Below, piece after piece: positions 11,449 to 22,634 of a stretch of DNA of 64,000 nucleotides. The stretch is taken from positions 35,067,511 to 35,131,510 of the forward strand of contig NC_056000.1 of the NCBI RefSeq assembly GCF_018446385.1, given 5' to 3'. Every line of letters starts with the position of its first letter. Positions within the stretch are counted from its first letter, which is position 1. Origin of the DNA: Zingiber officinale (taxonomy: Eukaryota > Streptophyta > Magnoliopsida > Zingiberales > Zingiberaceae). The translations under genes were made by a program, and so were the position numbers. Under the pieces are notes generated by a model, which worked only from the letters and a program-made list of their open reading frames with translations, was not told the origin of the DNA and ran no database searches.

Positions 11449-12975
11449 ATGAGAGATCGAGAGAGCGAGAAATCGCATAAATCGAAGCAGCTTTCAGATC
11501 TCTTCGACGCCGACTCCATGGTCCACTCCGAGGACGAGCTCCCCTCCGGCAGCGGCATTGCTCCTTCCTCCGCCGACGCCAGCCCCGGCTACTTCTCCGA
11601 CAGGAATATCGCTGGAGGCTCCGTTTCCCCTTTGGATTTCTCTACCTGGACCCCTCTTAACGCCGTTTCCCCGTTCGTCAAGTCGCCCTGGGCCTACCTC
11701 CCCCTCCTCGCCGACCCCGCCGCCGACCCCACCGACACCGGGCTTGTTGGCACCCTTGTCCGCAAGGAGGGCCACGTGTACTCCCTCGCTGCTGCCGGCG
11801 AGCTTCTCTACACCGGATCCGACAGTCGCAACATACGCGTGTGGAGGGGGCAAAGGGAGCTGTCCGGGTTTAAGTCCAGCAGCGGTCTTGTTAAGGCCAT
11901 TGTCATCGCCGGCGACAGGATTTTTACTGGTCACCAGGACGGTAAGATTCGTGTGTGGCGGACGTCCGCCAAGAACCCCTATTCGCATAAGCGAGTCGGG
12001 ACGCTCCCCAGATTCAAGGACTTCTTGAGGAGTTCTTTGAACCCGTCGAACTACGTCGAGGTGCGGCGACACCGGAGAACCCTGTGGCTCCGCCACTTCG
12101 ATGCGGTGTCCTGCCTCAGCCTCGACGAGGAGGCCGGCATCGTCTATTCCGGATCGTGGGATAGGACCTTTAAGGCGTGGAGGATATCGGATTTCAAGTG
12201 CTTGGAATCCGTCAAGGCGCACGACGACGCCGTCAACGCGGTGGCGACCGGGTTCGGCGGCCTGGTGTTCACGGGCTCGGCCGACGGGACGGCGAAGGTG
12301 TGGCGGAGGGAGTCCGCCGGGCGTGGAGGAGAGGCCACCAGGCACGTGTTGGTGCAGGTGATGCGGCGGAAGGAGAGCGCCGTGACGGCGTTGGTGGTGG
12401 CGGAGGCGGCCGGGGTGGTGTACTGCGGGTCGTCGGACGGTGCGGTGAACTACTGGTGGTGGGAGGGGTGGCGGAGGCAGCTGGCGCACGGGGGGAAGCT
12501 CCGGGGGCATCGGATGGCGGTGCTGTGCTTGGCGGTGACGAGAAGGCTGGTCGTCAGCGGGTCGGCCGACAAGACACTGTGCGTGTGGCGGAGGGAGAAG
12601 GGCAGCGCCGGCGGTGCCGGGGGGCACACGAAGCTAGCGGTGCTAACGGGGCACGAGGGTCCGGTCAAGTGCCTAGCGATGGAGGTGGAGGAGGACGGCC
12701 CGGTCGCTTGGCCTCTGGGGCCGCGCTATGTTGTGTACAGTGGGAGTTTGGACAAGTCGGTGAAGGTGTGGCGCGTGTTTGAGTGGGAGGTATCAAGGGG
12801 GGCAACGCCGGCGGAATCGTGGAGAGAGATAGAAGCCTGCGACGGGGAGCGGCCGCCAACTTCTCCGTTTCCTGGGAGAGAGGGGACCAAAGTGATACGG
12901 CGGAGGAGCGGCGGCGACGGCGACCGCGGCGCGGCTGTGAGGTCGGTGCCTGCTCGTTTGCAAGCTACTGCATGA
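11449..12975 (+). CDS. JINGUBANG-like WD40 repeat protein, copy 2
   Basis: This gene encodes 508 residues with the same seven WD40 blades and intronless layout as the gene at 1555-3081. The single amino-acid difference I found is proline to threonine at residue 66 (CCC to ACC at 11644), which turns the conserved SPWTP motif of the N-terminal head into STWTP. The nearby change (GCT to GCC, Ala) is silent. Promoter, coding and 3' sequences are otherwise the same as in copy 1, so both copies look expressible. The start was chosen for the same reason as in copy 1. Downstream it is followed by AT-rich DNA and a hAT element, not by a copia fragment. Confidence 0.9.
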   Translation: MRDRESEKSHKSKQLSDLFDADSMVHSEDELPSGSGIAPSSADASPGYFSDRNIAGGSVSPLDFSTWTPLNAVSPFVKSPWAYLPLLADPAADPTDTGLVGTLVRKEGHVYSLAAAGELLYTGSDSRNIRVWRGQRELSGFKSSSGLVKAIVIAGDRIFTGHQDGKIRVWRTSAKNPYSHKRVGTLPRFKDFLRSSLNPSNYVEVRRHRRTLWLRHFDAVSCLSLDEEAGIVYSGSWDRTFKAWRISDFKCLESVKAHDDAVNAVATGFGGLVFTGSADGTAKVWRRESAGRGGEATRHVLVQVMRRKESAVTALVVAEAAGVVYCGSSDGAVNYWWWEGWRRQLAHGGKLRGHRMAVLCLAVTRRLVVSGSADKTLCVWRREKGSAGGAGGHTKLAVLTGHEGPVKCLAMEVEEDGPVAWPLGPRYVVYSGSLDKSVKVWRVFEWEVSRGATPAESWREIEACDGERPPTSPFPGREGTKVIRRRSGGDGDRGAAVRSVPARLQATA

Positions 12976-13150
12976 TGATACATTGTACATACCATTTAAG
13001 TTTATTATTATTATTTTCCATTTTTAAAAAAATAAAATAAAGGTTATCGTGAATTTTTTATGCAATTTCATCTAAATTGTAATTATAAGGGCAATTTCCA
13101 ATAATTAATTTTTAAAATCATTGATTTTAGATTAAGTATTTATGGAACAA

Positions 13151-13194
<44 letters not shown>

Positions 13195-13867
13195 TTTAAA
13201 GAATTCAAGACTTGCATTTATGGCTTGGTTATTTTCTAAAAATATATTTTTAAACACTTAATTATAATATTTGAATGCGGCACCAAGTTAACTTCACACC
13301 TTAATCATATCGAGTCACAAGCTCACGTGCACGCTTTCGTCTCTTCTCTCCTCTTCTCTAGACTAACATCGTTACATTGGATAACCAATATTCGATATAA
13401 TATCATTATATTGGAATACAGGGTTGATCTTGACTTTTAGGGGTCTGATGAAAAGAAAAAATAAAGGGACTCTTGATGAAAAGAGAAAAGTGGTTCTATA
13501 GGATTTTTTTCATTAGATTTTTCTTGGAATATAATTGAATGATTTTATCAGTTTTAATTTAGAAAATTTTATTTCTATTAATACTACTGTAATTAATATA
13601 GTTAACAAAATTTTATAAGTAATAAAATATTAAAAAAATAATCTATGATTTTTACTAACTCAAAATTTTCAAAAGCTACTTTATTTTTATTGGTAAACAC
13701 ATATGTAACCTTTACAATTTAGAAAATAAATTATTAGCACCAATATTTGTCACCATATTTTTTGATTTTTTTATTAAAATAATTTAATCATATATAATAT
13801 ATGTATATCAAATTTAAAAACCCTAAAGTCGAACCCATATGCCGTTGCCCCCTGACTTACCTCAAGG
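12976..13867. other. AT-rich intergenic DNA between WD40 copy 2 and the hAT element
   Basis: Up to 13513 this repeats the 3' flank of copy 1. From 13514 to 13859 it is unique AT-rich sequence without coding potential. The last eight bases, 13860-13867 (CCTCAAGG), are the left target-site duplication of the hAT transposon. Confidence 0.7.
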
Positions 13868-16712
13868 TAGACCCGACCCCGGGCCGAGTCTGGCACGGAC
13901 CCGGGCCGGTTGCCCGTTGACCCGGTTCGCCGGGTCGAACCGGAACCGGCCCGGCAAGTTGTCGGACCGGTTCCGGTTCATTGATTGTAAAACCGGCGGG
14001 TTTAACCGGCGGTTCAGCCGTAAATATATATATTTTTTTTAAACGACTTGAACCGTAGGTTAATCGGCGGTTCATAGCCGTTGGAACCGCCGGTTAACCG
14101 ACGGTTTGTAGCCGTTGGGAGAGTTTTTTGGGTATTTTTTTCAACGGTTAGGATCATTTGACCGTTTTTTGATCAATGGCTATGATTTAGTGTCTGTTAC
14201 TATCAAAACTCTATAAATAGATAGCTCATTTCATCATTTTTCACACACATCTTCTCTACTCTTAATCTCATTTTCGTATTCTCTAATCTCTACACGCTTT
14301 CGTTTTCAATTTTCAATTACAATGGAAGGAGGCCGCGGAGGTGCATCATCTCGAGCTCGGAAGGGAAAGCAAATAATGAATCCCCGGGAGGAGGACCCCA
14401 ACATTCAATCCACCGATGATGAAATCGAGCATCTTCCGAATCCGACACCCGAAACACAAGGAAGTACCGATGCAATTACTTCTAAGGTTCGGGAACTTCC
14501 TCCTCTAAAGTCTTCTATTTTTACTAAACATTTTGAGAAGGTCACTCTTCCGTTGGGAGAAATGCGTGCAAAATGTAAGCACTGCAATGCTTCCTACAAA
14601 TTCCAAGCCGACAGCGGCTATGGGTCGTTGAAACGACATGTAGAAACGAAGCACCCGACGGAATATGGACTCGATCGTTCTCAAACACAATTATCAAAAT
14701 TTTCTTCAACTAGCGGTAATACCGATTCCGGTTTATTTTTATATTCGGATAATAAATTAAGAGAATCATTAGCTAAATTTGTTTCCGTAGAACATCTTTC
14801 TTTTAGTTTTAGATCTAAATGCACATTTGAAGATTTTTGTAAAGAATCTCTTAATCCATGTGCTAAACGTGTTCCTAGGACTACACTTATTCGTACAATT
14901 AAAAAATTAGTAAAACAAGGAAAAAAGAATTTAATTGATGAATTTAGTAAATTAGATAATAAAATTTCCTTATGTTCCGATATTTGGAGTGATCATTGGC
15001 AAACACATTCGTATATGGGTGTGACTTGCCATTGGATCGATAACTCTTGGAACCTCCAAAAAAGATCATTAGCTTATAGAGTTTTTGATGAATCACATAA
15101 TGCTCATAATATCGCACAATTATTATGTTTAATTTTAGAAGAATATGGTTTAACTCATAAAATATTTTCAATATCATTAGATAATGCTAGTTCTAATACC
15201 GCTTGTATAGATGATCTAAAATTTATTTGTCAACCTATTATTAGAGGTTTATTTTTTCATATTCGTTGTGTATGCCATGTTTTAAATTTATGTGTTCAAG
15301 ATGATTTAAAAATTTTAGAAAGTTATATTAAACCAATTAGAATTGTAATTTCTTATTTATGGTCTCATCCTTCTATAATGAAACAATGGGGTAGGTTTTG
15401 TAAAATTAATGGAATGAGACCTAAAAAATTTATGGTCTCATCCTTCTTATTAATTTTTTTTGCACAAAACACTAATACTAATATATATTTATTTTCACAA
15501 CAATGGAATATTTGTAGTAGTATTTGTGAAATTTTAAAAGTATTTAATGATGCAACCGAACAACTTTGCGTTGTTTATTATCCCACTGCTCAATTAGTTT
15601 TAGAAAATTTTTCTAATATAGTATTAGTTTTAAATGAACATATTAATAATGAATCTTTATCTCCTTGCATCTTAGCTATGAAAACTAAATGGAAAAAATA
15701 TTTTTATTTAATTCCTGAAATTTATTTAATTGCATTTGCTTTAGATCCTAGATTTAAATTAGAAGTTTTACACGAAATGTTAACTTTATATTATGACGCT
15801 TTAATTCCAATTAAAGATTCTTCCCCTGATCCAGTTAATATTATATATAATGTTAGAATTTATTTATATGATATTTAGAATCAATATTATGCAAAATATG
15901 GAATACAAATTAATATTTTTGAAATTCAACAAACTACTAGTAGCAATTTCAAACTTACAAAAGCACAACTATTATTAAAAGAACGGAAAAAATGTCCACG
16001 AGGATCCTCAAGTTCCACACAGGAACTTGAGAATTATTTTACGACTTCTTTTGATTTTAATGAAGCAAATAGCGAAAACTTCGATATCTTAAAGTGGTGG
16101 TCACATAAAGCTCAAAGCTTTCCCGTTCTCTCCGTGATCGCGAAAGAAATTTTAGCTTGTCCAGTGTCAACTGTTGCTGTGGAGCAGACGTTCAGTGCCG
16201 GCGGCAACATATTAGATGAACGACGATCAACTTTGTCTCTCGACTCATTGGAAGCCCAAGCATTATTAGACGATTGGACCAGAGCGGAGAAAAGAATCCA
16301 AGGAATGCAACTTTCAGATGACGAAGTTGAAGATTTTGATACTGAAGGAACAAATACGACAGGAACAGGAAATGGAAGTGAATGAAAATGTAAAAGGATA
16401 AAAATGTAAAAGAACTACGTGAGCTTTGATTCCCCTAAACGGATACGTAGGCAACTTAAATAAGTGCAAGCCCTTTTTTCAGTAGATTTTAATTTCTAAT
16501 TTTTAATGTTTAATGTTTAATTTTTAATTTTTATTTTTTTTAACATATTAATCTTGAATCGTGGCGAACCGTGACGAACCGTGAACCGGCGGTTCTGAAC
16601 TGTGAACCGTAACCGTCTTGGGCGATTAAGATTAAGGGTCGACCTGCCTGGAACCGTCGAACCGACGGTTCCGAATCGTCGAACTATCGATTCCGAATCG
16701 TGATTAGGTCTA
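13868..16712 (+). mobile_element. hAT DNA transposon with TIRs and 8-bp target duplication
   Basis: The 2,845-bp element begins TAGACCCGAC and ends ..GATTAGGTCTA, giving a short imperfect terminal inverted repeat (TAGACC shared). It is flanked by CCTCAAGG (13860-13867) and TCTCAAGG (16713-16720), an 8-bp duplication matching at 7 of 8 bases, as expected for hAT. Both subterminal regions (13880-14125 and 16560-16700) are crowded with GAACCG/CGGTTC motifs in both orientations, the usual kind of hAT transposase-binding array. A TATA box (CTATAAATAG) lies near 14212, before the transposase ATG. The ends look intact enough to be mobilised in trans. Confidence 0.88.
14322..16385 (+). pseudogene. 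hAT transposase (BED finger, hAT dimerisation domain), interrupted
   Basis: One frame runs from ATG 14322 to the stop at 16383-16385, broken by a single in-frame TAG at 15876-15878 (codon 519 of about 688). Visible parts in order: a BED-type zinc finger (C85, C88, H106, H111), the RNase H-like core with CSDIWSD and SLDNASSNT, a Cys/His stretch IRCVCHVLNL, and after the stop the C-terminal dimerisation domain around CPVSTVAVEQTFSAGGNILD (16150-16280), ending in an acidic tail. The family's conserved D-x-x-TRWNSTY segment, expected after KINGMRPKKF, is absent; a 19-bp direct repeat (15356-15374 and 15429-15447) sits at the place where it is missing. The protein is therefore unlikely to be active even if the TAG were read through. 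Confidence 0.85.
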
Positions 16713-16939
16713 TCTCAAGGCCGGTTGAAATATTATGTTTTATTCCTCCTAGTTTATAAAATAGAATCAAAATATATTTTTGACTAGGGTTTTTAGTTAT
16801 AAAGATGTTCCTGTATATAAAAATTTTTATCAGAGGGGTTATTTGACAAAATTTATGCCTAAGAAGCGTAATTCTTAGCCAATGGAAAAAGTGCCAGCCC
16901 ACACCCCACCGACCACGCGCAGAGGTCCACCAGATCCAC
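16713..16939. other. Spacer between hAT element and HCF164 pseudogene
   Basis: It starts with the right target-site duplication of the hAT element (16713-16720), continues as AT-rich DNA, and becomes GC-rich from about 16895, where the pseudogene's first exon begins. Confidence 0.5.
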
Positions 16940-17535
16940 GAAGTCAGCCAGGGCGCGCGTCGCGGCCAGCCCCTTCGGCTTCCGCAGCCACCACCTCGGC
17001 CTCCTCCGTCTCCGCCCTTTTCCGGAGCCCCAGCGCCGTCGGATCGTCCTCAGTCTTCGCTCCACCGGACCCCGCCGCGGCGCGAGGTTGAGGTGCCTGG
17101 TTGAGTCTAAGCTAGTACTTATGGATTGCTGATGGAGTTCAATTATTGTTTATCAGGATGAAATTACTGTTATTTCGGAGCTTGAGATACCCAAAGAGAA
17201 TGTTAATTTGCCAGTATTTCCAAATAGAAATGTAAATAGACGGATAGCTTTGGCTTCCAGCCTTGCTGCAGTAGGGTTTTTCTCATCGAGAAGGCTTGCT
17301 TTTGGTGCTTCTTTGAAAGATCTATCTGCTAATGCAATGCCATATTTTAAAGAGGTTAGTTTTTCTTCCCTCTTGATGACCTACTAAATCTAATCAAATG
17401 GTAGATGTAAAGCTCAGTTTCTCTCTCTCTTTCTTTACTTTCATATTTCTGTCTATAGAAGGAAATGAAATTTGTAATGCAGTTGCTTTATGCATGTAAA
17501 TATATCACTTCCTCTGGTTGTGAATTCTGTGTTAG

Positions 17536-19951
17536 TGTAAGCCCTAAGAGTTAATGAAGAGTTGATTAACTTAGGACATATTGAATCATACTTATCAATA
17601 AAAGATAATGTTATGGTTATTATGGTTGAATTGATAGTGGGAAACTGTAGATATATATATAAAACACTACTCTTAATTATTCCTAGTCAATCACTAATAT
17701 TTAAGGACAATATTAATGTGTTGAAACTAGTATGCAGGTCAATTGATGACTTAATCTCACAAGTATATAAGATATCAAGTTGACACTATACATTAGAGAA
17801 TATGTACTAAATTGACCTAACATGAGAATGTTTCATGAATCATTATATGAGTGTTGATCCTGTTCGAAAGATGAGATAGATAGAATTGCTGGTGATGCGG
17901 TTGGAATGCTGACCAAGTTGCCATGACCCAGAGGGGGAGGGTGTGATGAGCTATCATCTAGGTTGACCAAGTCATCAGAAGGTCTCTGGTCAACGCTACT
18001 TGCAGATATCGATCGGATTGCCCTGTCCCTGGTACCCGATGCTCAAGGTAGGCCCCCAAAATATATAAGGAGTCGAATAAATAGTAGAATAATGAAGTGC
18101 GTAGAGAATAAGCATGGAAAACGTGTCTTGCCCCATGGGGCTCTCTTTAGTAGATCGGTGAGCTGATCGTGATGCTGATCTAGTCGTCGTGACCCAGAAG
18201 AGTAGATGAATGCGAACTGGATGAGGGGCTAGATCTGATGGCACGAAGCAGGACGCGACATGGATCCGGAAAGTGGCACGCAGGCTGACATGAAGATCGG
18301 AACATATCCTCGGCTTGAAGGACAGAACAAAATATTGGCTCGAAGGCCAGAACACCATATCGGCTCGAAGGCCGGAACACAATAGCGAGGTGCACGAACT
18401 CGATGACTCGGAGGAGGTTGGATTGCATCAAAAGCGCATGCCAACGCCGATCGAGGGTTGGATCGACGTCGAAAGCGTATGGCAGCGCAGATTGAAGGGC
18501 GACAACATGCGTTGGGCGGCTTCGACCACTGGAGGCGACATCTGAGGGCGGCAGCGGCCACTGGCGGTGGTTGCGGAGGCCGCTGGAGGAGGCGGCGATG
18601 ACGGGCCGCTAGAGGCAGGGCGTCACCCATGCAGCATAAGAAAAAATCGAGCTTCTTTTTTCTCTCCATCCACCGTGCCCTAAATCAAAGGGCTATAGTA
18701 AAATGTCCAGAATGCCCCTCTTTCCTATGCGTCTCCCTCTCTATCTCACCGCATCAAGTGTCATAAACATTTATCATAACGACTATTGGTATGAATAGTT
18801 CTTAGACATGAAGTACTACGGTTCTCTACATAAGGAATTATGTACTTTGGTATTAGCAAACACCACCTATAACAAAGTGGACTATAAAGTCGATCACTGA
18901 ATATGCAATAAGTTATGTGGAGGGATGTCAGTAATGTATATGAGATCTATCCCTTCCATATGACAAAAGTGATATCTATGAACTCCTTAATTAAGTAGAA
19001 CTACTAACATGCATGACCATGTCCAAATAAATTAATATAAGATATTGAGCTCATTTGATTAAGTGAGTCTCCTTAGAGATCAAGAAACACAAAGATTGAT
19101 AAGAGGACGACACAGTCTATGCCTCATTGATCAATCTAGATATTGAGGGTAGAAAAACTAAGTTATACAATATAATAGACATAGAAAGGTTAAGTCGGAT
19201 CTCGACATTTTCATCACTTGGGTAGCAATGATCCATTGCTAGATGCCACTCTTATGTATCTAATTTTACAGAAATTGTTAACGTTACGAGAACCAATTGG
19301 GTCACACACATAGAAAACATGTTGATTTGGAGATAGGTTTATTTTAGTTTGACTAAAATACTATGACCTTAAGATTAGTGGGTTAATCCAAATGAATCCG
19401 GATTAGACTCAAATCGATTTGGATTAGACTTATTAGATTAATGGGTTAAACTCATTGACTTATTGGATTACTAGTTAATCCAAGATATTAACATCCAACC
19501 CACTAAAAGGATTAATGTCCATTAATAGAGATTAATGGAGCATTCATGAAGAGGGAAACCAAAAGGAAAAAATCTTTGGTATTCATTGGATGAGTACAAA
19601 AGGATTTTACAATGCATTTTTGTTGATGACTTGTCTTTTTTTCTTCCTCTTATCTTGGCTGAACACCACTTGTGATTGTTGCTAGCACAACATAGTTGGT
19701 GCTTCTCCGAATATTGAGTTCGTGTGACAAACAAAGAGCTTGTTCGTGTGTATACCGTAGAGTTGCGGACGTTTTGATTGCATTGAGATCTACCAAAGTC
19801 AAGTTGCTACTGGGATTGTTTTGTTCACACAACAAAGGTAACTATTCTATTTGATAGAGTAGTAAAAACATGTATACCGTATTCGCATGGATCTCTGGAG
19901 GGATCGCTTTTCCGTTGCATATGTTATTGCTTTTCGTAAAAGATCCCTACA
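17536..19951 (+). mobile_element. Solo-LTR-like Ty1-copia block inside the pseudogene intron
   Basis: A block from TGTAAGCCC (17536) to ATCCCTACA (19951) has the look of a long copia LTR. From about 18760 it reads like known plant copia LTR sequence, with a leader-like 'ttcttcctcttatcttggctgaaccac' and an end 'cttttccgttgc..aaaagatccctaca'. No coding internal region is seen. I found no convincing 5-bp target duplication, so the ends are provisional. A GC-rich piece (17880-18720) interrupts it. Confidence 0.5.
17880..18720. repeat. GC-rich insert with a three-copy 25-bp minisatellite
   Basis: The base composition differs sharply from the surrounding AT-rich LTR. At about 18306-18382 a 25-bp unit of the form 'atcggctcgaaggccggaacaccat' occurs three times in tandem with a few differences. 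No protein family is recognisable in either strand although open frames exist on both. It may be a separate insertion in the LTR. Unidentified. Confidence 0.4.
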
Positions 19952-21617
19952 TTTTGTTTGTCTAAGAAAATGCAAAAGTGATATACATGCATGTGAAAAC
20001 AAATTCAACTCCTTCAGTATATGCAATGCTATCTTCGTTTGAAACTTTTCTTTTTCAGATTACTAATTTATGCATGTATAGTCTGAGCTTTAAATTGCAT
20101 AAGTGTCCTATTTGAAGTTAGAAATAAAAAACATAATTGTAATACAAGGATAGACTGAGTTAAGATAATAGGTGCATGACCATGAAATGATACTGTGCCA
20201 CATTGGAATTGAGACTATTCCTCGTCTAGGACCGGAGCAACAAGGTTAAAGTCCTCCCGACAATGCTATTATTTGAATTCAAACTCACACAAGTGCTTCA
20301 GATTTAACTCACTTACCACTAGACTAAGCAATTGTTAGTGCCAAGCAATCCTTCTTAAGTATTCAGTTATCTAGATCATCCACAATATTTCATTCTTTAC
20401 ATTTACCCTTGCTGTTGGATTGAACATTATGATTGCTCTTGTAGCTAGCTGATCACTATTTCTAAATTATACAATCTCCTTCACGTACATTTTCATGTGA
20501 CCATCACTTAGTTCTTTGTTTTTGTTGCATTAAATTTTCACTCGAACATTGTTAGAACAGTGATTCCTGTCTTGTTCTGCTTATCTTTTGAGATGGTTAA
20601 GATTACTGTAATTGGCTCTACACATGACCAAGACAATAACAGATTAGACAATTTCTTCATGCTCCTACCACAACCAAACTCAAGATATCTATGTTGTAAG
20701 CACAAACCTGCTAGGATTCTCTGTTATATGATTAAACTTTTGTGGGTTGTTGTATAGCAGGGGAAGGTGCATAAATTAGTTGTGGGCAAACATCTAGCAT
20801 CAACATTGACCATAGCTATGGGATCTATGCCTGTGAGAGATTATATGGGGCATGATTTTCACCTTTAAGACTACAGTACTTATAATGGAATATTTATATA
20901 TAAAAAATCTCCTAAATGCTGGTTTTGTATTTGACTAACCTTTTCACTGTTACATCCTCTACTAGAATGTGATAGTTGCATTAATGCCCATAACGTAGCA
21001 CCAAGACCGACACTAGCATCACGCAAAAGGAAATTTCACACGGAGGGAAAGCATAATTCTTATTAATCAAGTGCTTTTACATGAGACATTGGGACACTTA
21101 TACTCTATGCTATGAGAACTAAGAAACAACTAAGAAATTTAAGAAATGTAATAATCACCATTAGTTGACTATCAAAATAGATGAATTACTAAATAACTCA
21201 AAATTCAAAAGTAGAATATATTTTCCCAGTCTGCATCACCCCATCACTTGTCCTTTTCTTTAGCACATGTTGTAACCATCAAAAGTATGACTGCCGAGCT
21301 AAATGAATAAGTTGCCATTACACCTCCTATACAGTGGCACTAGGTTCTTTGCCAGTTATAGCTGCTTTGATCTTGCTATTCTACACCCATTATAAGTTTG
21401 TTATATCCAAAAATTGACAGTGAGTTAGATAAAAGATTAAGGGACACATGCAATGATCTCTTGAAGTTCGGTTGACTAGAAGCCATCCAAAGAAAAAGAA
21501 GCACAGGGATGGGCTAGTTTATCTATCTGTAGATGTTCAGTATTTAGTTTATTTTCACTGAACATCTTACACGTCATTTGTGTGCTTATATCACATGTGA
21601 AAATTGCTGCTTTGCAG
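19952..21617. other. AT-rich remainder of pseudogene intron 2
   Basis: I see no genes, RNAs or clear element ends here. It ends with the acceptor TTTGCAG at 21611-21617, which is still intact. Confidence 0.5.
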
Positions 21618-22634
21618 GCTCCTGCCCATGGAAAACCCACTGTCGTGGAGTTTTTATGCAGATTGGCGTGAAATTTGCCAAGAGTTAGCTCCTCAGATCT
21701 TTCAAGTAGAGCAGCAGTACAGGTTCTTTCTTGACATCTACATTCAGTGCCGCTATAGAATTTCTAATGAGGCAACCTCTAGACTATTAGTTAATCTAGT
21801 TGAATCAGTTGCTGTTGGATTCATAATGGGTAAATAAAACCAAATAAAAGTTTACCTCTCCTAATTAAAACATTTAATCGATTTAAATATTACTAGGGAT
21901 TGACTTTACATTGTATCCTAGTCAAAGAGTCAAGTATTAGAGTGTTTGAGTCAGAGCATGAAGTGTCAACTTGTGGGTATCTTACATTGGTACAAAGTTG
22001 TCAGGTGAAGATTGATCAGAGATCGAGTAACATTCTGCGTCCGTATTAATAAATGTAGCGAAGTAATAAATGCCTATGATATATTTTCTTAGAAGTTTTT
22101 TTTTTTGAGGGTTGTTGTGAATGTATTCCTCAAGGCAAATCTATAAATTATTTCCTCTGGAGTATTCCATGCTTCCAAAAATTCCAAAATCATGTCATAG
22201 AAATGGAAGCATCCTATTTGCTGAATTGATCCTGTTTACTCTTAGCAACATACTGACAACTGCTAATTATGGACATACAAACAGAAATTCAACAAAGTAC
22301 CTTCATTGTATCAAGTTTAGAAGATAGTCTACACTTCAATTTTGTTTCTTTGTGTTGAGGGAAAATGTGGTTAAATTTTATAACTGTCTTCTATACTGCT
22401 TTAATGAGTCATAACAGGTTACTTTTCTTCCAGAAACAAGGTAAATTCTGTCATGTTAAATGTTGACAACACAAAGTGGGAGCAAGAGCTTGACGAGTTC
22501 GGAGTGGAAGGCATCCCCCATTTTACTTTCTTGGACAAGGAGGGTAATGAGGAGGCGATATTTTCTTGAAAATGTTGTTGCGCTTGCTAACGGTGAGTCA
22601 ACAATATCCCATGCCTGAGTCGTGGAAGGTGCAT

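Larger units (their letters stand above)
9895..13513 (+). repeat. Tandem segmental duplication, second copy
   Basis: This is the partner of 1-3619 at an offset of 9,894 bp. If the duplication is tandem, one full unit is 3620-13513, exactly 9,894 bp, and consists of copia fossils, an LTR and the WD40 gene with its flanks. The right junction lies at about 13513/13514, in the shared string 'ttttttcattagat'. Confidence 0.9.

Noticed and set aside
18229-18669. 146-codon minus-strand frame in the GC-rich insert
   Set aside because: Low-complexity Arg/Ser/Pro-rich translation with no family features, and overlapping frames occur on both strands.
17536-19951. Confirmed solo LTR with target duplication
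   Set aside because: Flanking five-mers (gttag and ttttg) do not match, so the ends are only provisional.
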